From Pedobacter cryophilus (GTDB lineage: Bacteria; Bacteroidota; Bacteroidia; Sphingobacteriales; Sphingobacteriaceae): 64,000 nucleotides of DNA. Below are positions 44,920 to 53,952 of the stretch, in pieces; the stretch's first letter is position 1; each line of letters opens with the position of its first letter. The stretch covers positions 372,012-436,011 of the forward strand of contig NZ_SWBP01000003.1 in NCBI RefSeq assembly GCF_005116455.1, in the 5' to 3' direction. A model generated the notes under the pieces. The model made no database searches. It was not told where the DNA came from and saw only the letters and a list, made by a program, of their open reading frames with translations. Both the position numbers and the translations under genes were made by a program.

Positions 44920-45540
44920 ATGTTAATTCGCCTTTACGAAGAAAATCCTAATGAAAAAGTTTTAGAACAAGTGGTAACTGTTTTAAAAAAAGGTGGAATT
45001 GTGATTTATCCTACCGATACTGTTTATGGCCTAGGTTGCGACATTACCAACCAAAAAGCCATAGAAAGGATTGCTAAATTAAGAGGTATAAAGCCTGAAA
45101 AAGCTAATTTCTCTTTTATCTGCTATGATTTAAGTAATATATCTGAATACATCAAACCTATTGATAACACGGTTTTTAGAGTTTTGAAAAAAGCTTTACC
45201 CGGACCTTTTACTTTTATTTTTAATGCTAGTAACAATGTTCCAAAATTGTTATCCAGCTCTAAAAAAACGGTTGGTATTCGTGTTCCCGATAATAATATT
45301 GCCAGAGGCATTGTAAAAATGCTGGGTAATCCTATCCTATCCACCTCTATTCATGATGACGATGACATTATTGAATACACTACCGACCCTGAATTAATCT
45401 TTGAAAAATATCAAGACAAAGTAGATTTGGTTATTGACGGCGGCTACGGCGACAATGTTCCTTCTACCGTGGTAGATTGTACTTCTGGTGATTTTGAGAT
45501 TATAAGAGAAGGTAAAGGAAAAATTGAAGCGTTTATATAG
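44920..45540 (+). CDS. Sua5/YciO/YrdC family protein
   Basis: 206 residues from the ATG at 44920. The open frame extends to a TTG at 44914, but that falls inside the promoter box. Signature parts are GGIVIYPTDTVYGLGCDI, the KLRGIKPEKANFSFIC region, LPGPFTFIF and STSIHDDDDI. These enzymes make threonylcarbamoyl-AMP for the t6A tRNA modification, a precursor of the MtaB product encoded at 12055. YciO-type members may have a different role, and this one looks closer to YciO. A perfect 18-bp hairpin follows at once. Confidence 0.88.
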   Translation: MLIRLYEENPNEKVLEQVVTVLKKGGIVIYPTDTVYGLGCDITNQKAIERIAKLRGIKPEKANFSFICYDLSNISEYIKPIDNTVFRVLKKALPGPFTFIFNASNNVPKLLSSSKKTVGIRVPDNNIARGIVKMLGNPILSTSIHDDDDIIEYTTDPELIFEKYQDKVDLVIDGGYGDNVPSTVVDCTSGDFEIIREGKGKIEAFI

Positions 45541-45578
45541 GTTAATATTATAAAAACTAGGTTTTTATAATATTAACC
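45540..45578. other. Perfect 18-bp inverted repeat with 3-nt loop
   Basis: Left arm starts GGTTAATATTATAA (45540-45557), loop TAG (45558-45560), right arm the exact reverse complement (45561-45578). It begins on the last base of the TAG stop codon of the Sua5/YciO-family gene. It is not followed by a T run, so it is not a standard terminator. It may act as a 3'-end protecting stem, a processing site, or a cruciform. Confidence 0.75.
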
Positions 45579-45656
45579 AGGTCAATTAACCATAACGAAA
45601 GCCTTTTTAACCCTTATTTGACTTTAAAATATTCAAATTTTGCTATCATTGTAAGT

Positions 45657-46841
45657 ATGGTAAAAGTGATAAACCTTGAAATTTTCAAAAGATTCTTTAA
45701 ATCTAATACGGCTGGTGGCATTTTATTAATGTTGTGTGTAGTTGCATCACTAATTATTGCAAACTCTGGTTTAGGAGCAAATTTTGAAAACTTTTTAACA
45801 CAAAGCATAGGTTTTGAAAGCTCTAGTATTCATCTTAAATATCCTATTCTTATTTGGATAAATGATGGCTTAATGGCTATCTTTTTTTTATTGGTTGGTT
45901 TAGAAATTAAAAGAGAACTTTTAGAGGGCGAATTGTCTAGCATAAAACAGGCTAGCTTACCCATTTTTGCCGCAATTGGAGGAATGTTAGTGCCTGCATT
46001 AATTTATGCATTAGTAAATCTTAATAGCTCTACTTCACATGGCTGGGGAATACCAATGGCAACAGATATTGCATTTGCACTCGCTGTTATCTCTCTATTA
46101 GGGAAAAGGGTTCCTTTAGCTTTAAAAATATTTTTAACTGCGTTAGCTATCGTAGATGATTTAGGAGCCATATTAGTGATTGCATTTTTTTATACCAATG
46201 AACTTGATTTAAGCTATTTACCTTACATTTTTGGAGCTTTAATTTTTCTATTTGCTTTAAATTATTTTAACGTACAGTCTATTATATTTTACCTTATACC
46301 TGGAATTTTCTTATGGTACTTTGTTCATGGTTTTGGTGTTCATGCTACCATAGCAGGTGTTTTAACTGCTTTCTTCTTACCTACAAATGATGTTGATGCT
46401 TATTCTCCATTAGAGAAATTAGAACACGGTTTGGTAAAACCTGTGAATTTTTTAATTATGCCCATTTTTGCACTCGCAAACACGAATATAAAATTTGAAA
46501 GTGAAATGGTTAATGGTTTATTTAGCAATTTAAGTTTGGGTATAATTTTAGGTCTTATTTTAGGAAAACCCATTGGAATTGCTTTAATGTCTTATTTAGC
46601 TGTGAAACTAAAAATTAGTGAGCTCCCTAATGGAACAAAATGGATACAAATGATAGGCTTAGGTTTATTAGCCGGTATTGGTTTTACGATGTCTATATTT
46701 ATTGCATTGCTCTCCTTTTCTGAACCTGAATTTCAAACCCAAGCAAAATTTTCTATCCTGTTAGCGTCAATTTTATCTGGTAGTATTGGTTATATCTTAT
46801 TAAGATACTTCCATAAGAAACAAGAATTAAAAGAAGATTAG
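45657..46841 (+). CDS. nhaA: Na+/H+ antiporter NhaA (first copy)
   Basis: 394 residues from the ATG at 45657. A longer frame from TTG at 45618 adds 13 residues absent from the second copy, so it is not preferred. About 11-12 membrane helices. The NhaA core is clear: SWIN-like WINDGLMAIFFLLVGLEIKRE, GWGIPMATDIAFALAV, and the ion-binding Asp pair in TALAIVDDLGAILVIAFFYT. It exchanges external protons for internal sodium and controls pH and salt. A second, diverged nhaA follows 254 bases later. Confidence 0.93.
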   Translation: MVKVINLEIFKRFFKSNTAGGILLMLCVVASLIIANSGLGANFENFLTQSIGFESSSIHLKYPILIWINDGLMAIFFLLVGLEIKRELLEGELSSIKQASLPIFAAIGGMLVPALIYALVNLNSSTSHGWGIPMATDIAFALAVISLLGKRVPLALKIFLTALAIVDDLGAILVIAFFYTNELDLSYLPYIFGALIFLFALNYFNVQSIIFYLIPGIFLWYFVHGFGVHATIAGVLTAFFLPTNDVDAYSPLEKLEHGLVKPVNFLIMPIFALANTNIKFESEMVNGLFSNLSLGIILGLILGKPIGIALMSYLAVKLKISELPNGTKWIQMIGLGLLAGIGFTMSIFIALLSFSEPEFQTQAKFSILLASILSGSIGYILLRYFHKKQELKED

Positions 46842-47095
46842 GTTAAAATCTGGTTAAATAATTAAGAAAAATGAAATTTCTATTAAAATCAATAGATTAA
46901 TTCTCTATTTATATTTAATTTTTTATCAAAAAAAACTATGCTATTCCTGTTTATTATTTATACAAATCAAAATTAAACAGCTATTTATAAAATAATCGCA
47001 AAATAACAGCTAATTATATTATTTTCTTAACATTAAACATGTTTGAAAAAATATTTTTATAATTTTATACTCATATTTAGTATTAAACTACTGTT

Positions 47096-48349
47096 ATGAG
47101 AAAGATTAGCATAAATATTTACAATAAATTCATACAAAATGAGTCGAAAGCTGGGATAATTTTAATTTTATGCATTTTCATTTCCATTTTCATTGCGAAT
47201 TCTTTCCTTGGCGCTTATTTTAATGACTTTCTAAATTTAAAAATAGGTTTTAATCTTACATCCCTAAATTTTGATCTTAATTTCAGTTCATTAAGCTGGA
47301 TTAATGATGGCTTAATGGCTATTTTCTTCCTATATGTAGGATTGGAAATAAAAAGAGAAGTTATTGCAGGAGAGCTATCTTCTATTAAACAAGCATCACT
47401 ACCAATTTTTGCGGCAGTAGGCGGAATGCTAGTTCCAGCATTATTATTTGCTATCATTAACTACAAATCTAATACAGCCACAGGATGGGGAATACCTATG
47501 GCTACCGATATTGCGTTTGCTATTGGTATTTTATCTGTTTTGGGTAGTAGAGTTCCCAATTCCTTGAAAATTTTCTTGACAGCACTTGCTATCGTTGATG
47601 ACTTAGGAGCTATTTTGGTGATTGCCGTATTTTACACTTCAGATCTTCACTTTATTTATTTATTTTTTGCTTTGGGTATTTTTGCTTTGCAAATGGCTTT
47701 AAATTATTTTGGAGTTAAAAAACTAGTCTTTTATATCATTCCTGGGTTGGCTTTATGGTATTTCATACATCATAGTGGAATACATGCTACCATTGCTGGT
47801 GTTTTAACAGCCATTGCTATTCCATCAACAAGTAGTAAAAGAAAACATTCTCCTTTAGAAAAGTTAGAATCTTTATTAGGCAAACCCGTTAGCTATATCA
47901 TTATGCCTTTATTTGCTTTGGCAAATACAAATATTAAGTTTGAATCTGAAATGCTAAGCGCACTAACCAACCCGCTTGGGTTAGGCATTATTATGGGATT
48001 ATTTGTAGGTAAACCAATAGGCATTACCTTAGCATCATGGTTAGCGATAAAATTAAAATTTGCTAAAAAACCTAGGGCAGCAAATTGGAAACAAGTTTTT
48101 GGAGTTGGCTTGCTTGGAGGAATTGGCTTTACAATGTCTATATTTGTTTCACTTTTATCTTTTGCATCCCCACTTTTTCAACTAGAGTCTAAATTTTCAA
48201 TTCTAGTTGCCTCTATTATTTCGGCATCAGCTGGGTACATTTTGCTTAGCTATTTAAGTAAAAAACAAAAAGCAGTACCCCAAGTAGAAACTTCTAAAAC
48301 GGTAAACGTTCAACAAGTTGCTACTAATGACTTAGAATTTATTCTTTAA
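47096..48349 (+). CDS. nhaA: Na+/H+ antiporter NhaA (second copy)
   Basis: 417 residues, same fold and motifs as the copy upstream (WINDGLMAIFFLYVGLEIKRE; GWGIPMATDIAFAIGI; TALAIVDDLGAILVIAVFYT), but many other positions differ, so the duplication is old and both are likely functional. It has an extra hydrophilic tail of about 20 residues (KAVPQVETSKTVNVQQVATNDLEF). The DNA coding for that tail is repeated imperfectly just after the stop codon. Possibly the two have different pH or ion range (inference). Confidence 0.93.
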   Translation: MRKISINIYNKFIQNESKAGIILILCIFISIFIANSFLGAYFNDFLNLKIGFNLTSLNFDLNFSSLSWINDGLMAIFFLYVGLEIKREVIAGELSSIKQASLPIFAAVGGMLVPALLFAIINYKSNTATGWGIPMATDIAFAIGILSVLGSRVPNSLKIFLTALAIVDDLGAILVIAVFYTSDLHFIYLFFALGIFALQMALNYFGVKKLVFYIIPGLALWYFIHHSGIHATIAGVLTAIAIPSTSSKRKHSPLEKLESLLGKPVSYIIMPLFALANTNIKFESEMLSALTNPLGLGIIMGLFVGKPIGITLASWLAIKLKFAKKPRAANWKQVFGVGLLGGIGFTMSIFVSLLSFASPLFQLESKFSILVASIISASAGYILLSYLSKKQKAVPQVETSKTVNVQQVATNDLEFIL

Positions 48350-48410
48350 TTTTTTTTATTGGTAGAAACTTCTTAATCCGTACAATGCTCAACAAGTCTC
48401 TACCAAAAAA
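48284..48410 (+). repeat. Imperfect tandem repeat at the end of the second nhaA
   Basis: The segment starting GTAGAAACTTCT at 48284 (coding for the C-terminal tail) recurs in altered form from 48362, 78 bases later, with GTAGAAACTTCT, a CAACAAGT block and CTACC/CTACT. The second copy lies outside the gene and has decayed, with an in-frame TAA after the first four codons. It forms an 11-bp stem around 48361-48404. Confidence 0.5.
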
Positions 48411-48418
48411 TTAAAAAC

Positions 48419-49192
48419 TTAGCCTTTAATTTTTTTGATGAAAGATGGAATGTGAGCTAAATAATTTGTAGAATCGCTTAGTGTTTTAACAAATGCGGTA
48501 CCTACAATTGCGCCTGCCGCATATTTATTTGCTCTATCAAAACTTTGCTTATCTGAAATTCCAAATCCTATAATTAAAGGATTGTTTAAATTCATATCCT
48601 TTACTCTTTGGTAATAATCTCCAATAGCATCAGAAACGTTTAAATCTTTACCTGTTGTTGCTGATGATGATAATAGATAAATAAATCCAGTAGAAAGGCT
48701 ATCTATTTTTCTGATTCGCTCTTCTGAAGTTTGTGGGGTTACCAAAAATATATTACTTAAACCGTTTTTGATAAAATCATCTTTATATAATTCTTCATAT
48801 TCTGATAAAGGCAAATCGGGTACAATTACCCCATCTACTCCGACTTCGGCGGCAGCCTTACAAAAATTTGCCACACCGTATTGAATCATCGGATTGGCGT
48901 AACCCATTAACAAAATAGGAATAGAAACTCTGCTTCTTAAGTCTTTTAATTGCTGAAAAAGAATTTTTAAGGTCATCCCATTTTCAATAGCTACCTGTGA
49001 GCTGTTTTGTATCACGGGTCCATCAGCCAAAGGATCTGAATAAGGGAAGCCTATTTCTAAAAAATCGGCACCAGCCTTTTCTAAAGCTTCGGCAATTTTT
49101 AAAGTCGCACCAATTTCAGGGTAACCTGCAGTAAAGTAAATGGATAATATGTTGTTTTTCTTTTGATCGAAAAGTTCTTTCAGTCTGTTCAT
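48419..49192 (-). CDS. trpA: Tryptophan synthase alpha chain
   Basis: 257 residues, TIM barrel. Catalytic Glu and Asp in ADFLEIGFPYSDPLADGPVIQ, and the glycine-rich phosphate loops near the C terminus (GFGISDKQSF; GAIVGTAFVK). It cleaves indole-3-glycerol phosphate to indole. Last gene of the trpD-F-B-A unit, separated from trpB by 52 bases that contain short repeated CAGTTG-type words. Confidence 0.96.
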   Translation of the reverse strand: MNRLKELFDQKKNNILSIYFTAGYPEIGATLKIAEALEKAGADFLEIGFPYSDPLADGPVIQNSSQVAIENGMTLKILFQQLKDLRSRVSIPILLMGYANPMIQYGVANFCKAAAEVGVDGVIVPDLPLSEYEELYKDDFIKNGLSNIFLVTPQTSEERIRKIDSLSTGFIYLLSSSATTGKDLNVSDAIGDYYQRVKDMNLNNPLIIGFGISDKQSFDRANKYAAGAIVGTAFVKTLSDSTNYLAHIPSFIKKIKG

Positions 49193-49244
49193 TTGTGTTC
49201 GGTTATCAGTTGCAAGTTATTCAGTTGACAGTTTTTAGTTGTAT

Positions 49245-50435
49245 TTACAGGTTAAAATATTTCATAAAAGTATCCAAATCTTTATCTCCTCTTCCTGAAA
49301 GGCAAATCACCACTACATCGTCTTTCTTTAGCTCCATTTTCTCTAATTGAGCCAAAGCATGACCGGTTTCAATAGCAGGTATTATCCCTTCTAATTTAGA
49401 AAGCAGCATACAAGCCTGCATGGCTTCATCATCTGTAATGCTTACATATTCTACTCTTTTAGATTTATGTAAGTGAGCATGTTGCGGCCCAATTCCTGGA
49501 TAATCTAAACCAGCAGAGATAGAATAAGGTTCTACCACTTGTCCGTCTTCTGTTTGCATCAATAAAGTTCTTGATCCATGCAAAACGCCTTCTTTTCCTA
49601 AAACAGAGGTTGCAGCAGAATGTCCAGAATTTACGCCCAAACCAGCGGCTTCGGCAGCAATTAATCTTACTTTTTCATCTTCCAAGAAATGATAAAACAT
49701 CCCCATGGCATTGCTACCACCACCTACACAAGCCAAAACATAATCAGGTTGATCTGATCCTGTTTGCTCTATTAATTGCTTTTTGGTTTCTTCTGAAATT
49801 ACCGATTGAAACAAAGAAACCATATCTGGATAAGGATGTGGGCCAACCACAGAGCCAATAATGTAATGAGTATCTACCGGATTGTTGATCCAATCTCTCA
49901 TCGCTTCATTAGTAGCATCTTTTAATGTTTTACTTCCTGATGTTGCAGGTATTACGGTTGCACCCATCATTTTCATTCTGGCTACGTTTGGCGCTTGTCT
50001 TTTAATATCCACTTCGCCCATATAAATTACGCATTCTAAGCCTTTAAGCGCACAAACAGTAGCTGTTGCCACGCCGTGTTGCCCTGCTCCGGTTTCGGCT
50101 ATAATTCTTTTCTTACCCAGTTTTTCGGCTAAAATAATCTGACCAACCGTATTGTTAATTTTATGTGCTCCTGTATGGTTTAAATCTTCACGCTTTAGAA
50201 AAATATTTGCCCCATATTTAGCCGATAATCTTTTGGCCAAGAACAAAGGCGAAGGACGGCCAACATAATCTTTTAATAAATTCTGAAGTTCTACTTGAAA
50301 TTCTGGCTGAGCAATAATATCTAAATAAGTATTGCGCAATTCTTCAATATTTGGATACAGCATTTCTGGAATGTAAGCTCCTCCAAAATCACCATAATAA
50401 CCTTTTTCATTTACACGATAATCCATAATTTTCAT
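49245..50435 (-). CDS. trpB: Tryptophan synthase beta chain
   Basis: 396 residues. The PLP-lysine is in [19 protein letters not shown], the glutamate loop in [15 protein letters not shown], and the phosphate-binding glycine loop in [12 protein letters not shown]. It condenses indole with serine to tryptophan. One base separates it from trpF, so the genes are co-transcribed. The start may be the first or the second Met (3 codons apart). Confidence 0.96.
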   Translation of the reverse strand: MKIMDYRVNEKGYYGDFGGAYIPEMLYPNIEELRNTYLDIIAQPEFQVELQNLLKDYVGRPSPLFLAKRLSAKYGANIFLKREDLNHTGAHKINNTVGQIILAEKLGKKRIIAETGAGQHGVATATVCALKGLECVIYMGEVDIKRQAPNVARMKMMGATVIPATSGSKTLKDATNEAMRDWINNPVDTHYIIGSVVGPHPYPDMVSLFQSVISEETKKQLIEQTGSDQPDYVLACVGGGSNAMGMFYHFLEDEKVRLIAAEAAGLGVNSGHSAATSVLGKEGVLHGSRTLLMQTEDGQVVEPYSISAGLDYPGIGPQHAHLHKSKRVEYVSITDDEAMQACMLLSKLEGIIPAIETGHALAQLEKMELKKDDVVVICLSGRGDKDLDTFMKYFNL

Positions 50436-50436
50436 C

Positions 50437-51066
50437 TTAAGCTCTAATCAATTCAAATGCTTTTTCTAACTTTTCTATGTCTTTTAATGCAGGTTCAATC
50501 TCAAATTTTGAGTTAAGATCTACTCCGTAAAAATTTTTATGCTCTATTTTTAAAACCTCTGCTAAGTTATCGGGGCTTAAGCCTCCGCTTAATAAAAAAG
50601 GTTTGTCTAAATTGTATTTTTGAAGAATACGCCAATCAAATATCAATCCTGATCCGCCGTGGGCACTGGTTTTTGTATCAAACAAAAAGAAATCAACATG
50701 CTCTACAAAAGCATTTAATATCTCAAAATTAAAGTTTTCATCTACTCCAAAAGCTTTAATCACTTTAAAACCTTTAGCCCTTAATTCTCCGCAAAACTCT
50801 GGACTTTCCTGTCCGTGAAGTTGAATGGTTTTCATCCCATACAAATTTGCAAATTCTATAACCTCATGAAGGTGTGCGTTTACAAAAACTGCTGTCCTTT
50901 GAATTTCTGGTGGAAGATTAGCAACATCATTTCTTTCAAATTCTACACCAATAAACCTTTGGGAAGGCGGATAAAAAATAAAGCCCATAAAATCTGGTTC
51001 TAACTCGGCCAAAGCTTTAATATTAGCTAAGTATTTCATTCCGCATACCTTAATTTTTAAACTCAT
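50437..51066 (-). CDS. trpF: Phosphoribosylanthranilate isomerase
   Basis: 209 residues, TIM barrel. [14 protein letters not shown] at the N terminus carries the catalytic Cys, FVNAHLHEV and QLHGQE are family segments, and the Asp and glycine loops are in [14 protein letters not shown] and [11 protein letters not shown]. It isomerises phosphoribosylanthranilate to CdRP. It lies between trpD and trpB with 1-2-base gaps. Confidence 0.95.
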   Translation of the reverse strand: MSLKIKVCGMKYLANIKALAELEPDFMGFIFYPPSQRFIGVEFERNDVANLPPEIQRTAVFVNAHLHEVIEFANLYGMKTIQLHGQESPEFCGELRAKGFKVIKAFGVDENFNFEILNAFVEHVDFFLFDTKTSAHGGSGLIFDWRILQKYNLDKPFLLSGGLSPDNLAEVLKIEHKNFYGVDLNSKFEIEPALKDIEKLEKAFELIRA

Positions 51067-51068
51067 TT

Positions 51069-52067
51069 TTAATTACTTAATGCTAATAATTTTTTGAAAG
51101 AGGTTAATGCTTTCCCTGAAGTTAAAGATACTTCTGCCTCGTAATAACAATCTGAAAACTGCTTTTGTTGATTGATTGTTTTTATGGCCATTGCCGCATT
51201 ACACAGCACTACATTATTTTGTTCAACAGAACCTTTTCTTTCTAAAACACTGGTAAATATTTTGGCTGATTCTTCTACAGTACTTCCACCAGAGATGGCA
51301 CTTGCATCTATCTTTTCAAATCCTAAACCCGCTATTTGATGAATTTGTTCTCCCTCGTTAGAAAAAGTTTTAAAATCGCATGTTAAGGATATTTCATCAT
51401 AACCTTCTAAAGCATGTAAAATGGTGTAATTTTTATCAGATTGTTGATATAAATAGGCGTATAAACGAGCTAACTCTAAACTAAAAACACCTACAATTTG
51501 ATTTTGCGGTTGCGCCGGATTTACCATTGGACCCAACATATTAAAAAATGTTTTTACACCTAATTCTCTTCTAATTGGCGCTACTGTTTTCATAGCTGAG
51601 TGAAATAAAGGGGCGTGAAGAAAACATATACCTGCTTCATTTAAAGATTTTTTTAATAAATCTTCTTCATTCACAAATTTATAACCCAAATACTCCATTA
51701 CATTTGAAGACCCACAACCAGAGGAAACGCCATAATTACCATGTTTGGCAACGTGGTAACCCGCTCCGGCTACTACAAAAGATGCTAATGTAGAAATGTT
51801 AAAAGTATCTTTCCCATCTCCACCGGTACCGCAAAGATCTATCAAATTAAAATCTGATGTTAAATTAATGGGTACACAAAGCTCTGTCATTGCTTCTCTA
51901 AATCCTTGCAGCTCATCAACAGTGATATTTCGCATACAATAAGCGGTCATAAAAGCTGCCATTTGAGAAGTATTGTATTTACCAAGCGTAATGTTGGTTA
52001 ATATCTCTTTAGATTGTGACCTGCTAAATGTTTTTTGTTCAAATAAGTGATTTAAAATCGCTTTCAT
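51069..52067 (-). CDS. trpD: Anthranilate phosphoribosyltransferase
   Basis: 332 residues. The PRPP-binding loop GTGGDGKDTFNIST and the anthranilate site region (KHGNYGVSSGCGSSNVMEYLG) identify it. It adds PRPP to anthranilate. First structural gene after the trp attenuator, 27 bases downstream of the terminator. The usual neighbours trpE, trpG and trpC are absent from this operon. Confidence 0.95.
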   Translation of the reverse strand: MKAILNHLFEQKTFSRSQSKEILTNITLGKYNTSQMAAFMTAYCMRNITVDELQGFREAMTELCVPINLTSDFNLIDLCGTGGDGKDTFNISTLASFVVAGAGYHVAKHGNYGVSSGCGSSNVMEYLGYKFVNEEDLLKKSLNEAGICFLHAPLFHSAMKTVAPIRRELGVKTFFNMLGPMVNPAQPQNQIVGVFSLELARLYAYLYQQSDKNYTILHALEGYDEISLTCDFKTFSNEGEQIHQIAGLGFEKIDASAISGGSTVEESAKIFTSVLERKGSVEQNNVVLCNAAMAIKTINQQKQFSDCYYEAEVSLTSGKALTSFKKLLALSN

Positions 52068-52093
52068 GCTTAGTATTTGATATTATAATTCAT

Positions 52094-52174
52094 AAAAAAA
52101 GGGTTACCAAATGGCAACCCTTTTATATATCTTGTTTAAAATAGAAATGAGGTTTGCCTTACGATATTTCGTAA
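52094..52174 (-). promoter_or_regulatory. trp operon transcription attenuator
   Basis: Minus-strand order: (1:2) stem TTACGA / TCGTAA (52174-52169 with 52164-52159) overlapping the last codons of the leader peptide. Then comes GGCAAACC (52158-52151), able to pair with GGGTTGCC (52120-52113) as an antiterminator. The (3:4) terminator is GGGTTGCCAT / TTGGTAACCC (52120-52101) followed by TTTTTT (to 52094). The TAA stop of the leader lies inside the right arm of the first stem. Stalling at the two Trp codons would open the first stem and favour the antiterminator. Confidence 0.75.
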
Positions 52175-52212
52175 TGCCACCATCCTATTTTGTTTGTGTT
52201 TAAATTTCTCAT
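52159..52212 (-). CDS. trpL: trp leader peptide with tandem Trp codons
   Basis: 17 codons: MRNLNTNKIGWWHYEIS. Trp codons 11 and 12 are adjacent (TGG TGG, complement of 52177-52182). The stop TAA lies in the right arm of the first attenuator stem. It is placed upstream of a terminator and the trpD-F-B-A genes, the classical E. coli-like arrangement. No strong ribosome-binding site is evident upstream of the ATG, normal for this phylum. Confidence 0.75.
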   Translation of the reverse strand: MRNLNTNKIGWWHYEIS

Positions 52213-52338
52213 GATTGTACAGCAAATATGGCAAAGTTTTTAAATATCTAAAAATTAAAAGCAAATTAAACCGAATTTAATTTATTGCCTAACTCTTTTA
52301 AAATGAAGGTTTCTACAAACACCTCCAAAAGCTAAAAC

Positions 52339-52998
52339 TTAATTTAAGTTGAATTTCTTTTGATCTAAATTATTGAGCATTCTTGAATGAGCTACCATAT
52401 TAAGAATGATAAGACCTAAGATGATAGAAATCACAATTTGAATACTGTTAAGAAGGCTAGAATGGTAGGTGTCATTTTTATAATCCCTTAAAAGCTCCTG
52501 ACCTATTTTAGGTTGTATCTTATTTAATTCGCTCAATTTTTTATTTATAGATATGGAAAGTGATTTAATGGAAGTTAAATATTGAGCGTCTGAATTTTGA
52601 AAATTCGCCGTAAGGCTATTAAAACTCACCACTTCTGTTTTTAACTGCTTAAGAAGTTGCTTTTCTTGTTTAACCAAAAAAGTACGCTCATATTTATAAA
52701 GTAAGCCGTTAAACTCATTAACAGTTGCCAAAAGTTCTTTATTTAATGCTGCTTTTGATACTGATGAATTTTGTTCACTTAACTGATTTAATAATATTAT
52801 TTTTTTAGCATTTGCCTCTCGCATTTCATATAAATAGCTAGAAGGCTCTAATCTATCTTCATAAATGGAGGCAAACTTATCGCTGCTATTTTGTAGTATT
52901 CTTTTCTCAAAAACATTGCTAATAATGATGGCTATCATTAAAACAGAAAGAATGATAGCTGCTTTCATTTTTTCTTTAAACATCAAAGACCACTTCAT
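52339..52998 (-). CDS. Membrane-anchored four-helix-bundle sensor-like protein (MCP 4HB type)
   Basis: 219 residues with two membrane helices (about 11-28 and 183-203) flanking a periplasmic helical region of about 150 residues, the layout of the 4HB_MCP sensor module. Motifs such as LNQLSEQNSSVSKAAL and QLKTEVVSFNSLTANFQ are typical of that coiled-coil bundle. There is no HAMP or methyl-accepting domain after the second helix, so signal output is missing or through a partner. It is either a small stand-alone sensor or a truncated receptor. Bacteroidetes have many such short proteins. Confidence 0.7.
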   Translation of the reverse strand: MKWSLMFKEKMKAAIILSVLMIAIIISNVFEKRILQNSSDKFASIYEDRLEPSSYLYEMREANAKKIILLNQLSEQNSSVSKAALNKELLATVNEFNGLLYKYERTFLVKQEKQLLKQLKTEVVSFNSLTANFQNSDAQYLTSIKSLSISINKKLSELNKIQPKIGQELLRDYKNDTYHSSLLNSIQIVISIILGLIILNMVAHSRMLNNLDQKKFNLN

Positions 52999-53105
52999 AA
53001 AAAGAAAATTTAGGTTAATTATAAAAATACTAATTTCTTTTGAGGAATTGAGTTACCCGTTTTGATTATCAAAGAAATAATTAGAATATGATTTTGGCAA
53101 TGGCA

Positions 53106-53942
53106 TTAATACTTGTTCATAAAACCGATGATTTCATCGTAAAGATTATTCCATCCAAAAACCATGTGAGAAATCATAGCTACATGCTTTTTGTTTTTAA
53201 TTCTTTGAAAATATACTTCTTTACGATTTTCTTTTAATGCCTGATAAAATGCGGGAGTTTGAATTTTTATAGATGGATAGGTTTTACCTCCTAAAAACAA
53301 CTGGTATGGATTTGTAATTTGATTAACTGTAAAAATTGGTGATGCTGCTATCCAATTTTTTTCATCGTCACTAAAAACTTTTAAAAAACCCGGTATATAT
53401 TTATCAGTGGTATTGATTTGGGCTTTTATATAATCATGAATATCTAAGCCAAACGGATCATTCAAAATTACTCCTTTAATGGGATTCTCTATTTTAGCGG
53501 CAGCAAAGTATTGAGGATCTTGATTAATTAAAGCGGCCAAATGTGCTCCTGCTGAATGCCCCATCAAAAAAATCTTATTGGGGTTGCCTCCATATTTAGC
53601 AATATTACTTTTTACCCAAGCTAATGCTTTAGCACAAGCAAAAGCCATTTCTTTGTATTGAGCTGCTGGAGATAATGGATAATTAATAATAACGGCTACC
53701 TTATTTTTGCGGGCAAAGTTGTTTCCTAAAAACCAATAGATGTCTTTAGAACCTCTATTCCATGAGCCACCATGAATAAAAACAATAACGTCTTTTTCTT
53801 TTTCAACTTCATCAGCATAATAAACATCTAATAAGTTTGCCTGCCCAGCATCGGCGTAAGCCAAATCTTTTTCTTTTTTTATTCCCGCAAAAGCGCTTAT
53901 AAAACTTATTAAAAAGGCAGAAATCAATACTATAGCTCTCAA
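53106..53942 (-). CDS. Exported alpha/beta hydrolase (esterase/lipase)
   Basis: 278 residues with signal peptide 1-19 (SAFAG). Oxyanion-hole motif FIHGGSWNRGS and nucleophile elbow GHSAGAHLAAL, as in the BD-FAE/esterase_lipase family of carboxylesterases. The catalytic His is probably in NKKHVAMI near the C terminus. Substrate unknown. It is the last gene of the recR-GT2-SDR-esterase row, 10 bases after the SDR gene. Confidence 0.88.
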   Translation of the reverse strand: MRAIVLISAFLISFISAFAGIKKEKDLAYADAGQANLLDVYYADEVEKEKDVIVFIHGGSWNRGSKDIYWFLGNNFARKNKVAVIINYPLSPAAQYKEMAFACAKALAWVKSNIAKYGGNPNKIFLMGHSAGAHLAALINQDPQYFAAAKIENPIKGVILNDPFGLDIHDYIKAQINTTDKYIPGFLKVFSDDEKNWIAASPIFTVNQITNPYQLFLGGKTYPSIKIQTPAFYQALKENRKEVYFQRIKNKKHVAMISHMVFGWNNLYDEIIGFMNKY

Positions 53943-53952
53943 AATTAATTTA

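Noticed and set aside
45657-48349. Assembly duplication of nhaA
   Set aside because: The two copies differ at many positions and in length, so they are true paralogues.
48361-48404. Terminator for trpA or for the second nhaA
   Set aside because: The 11-bp stem has a 22-base loop and is followed by A runs, not T runs, on both strands; it is explained better as a decayed repeat of the nhaA tail.
49193-49244. Repeated CAGTTG/CAGTT words between trpB and trpA as a regulatory site
   Set aside because: Simple short repeats often seen in intergenic spacers of this phylum; no hairpin or ORF is formed.
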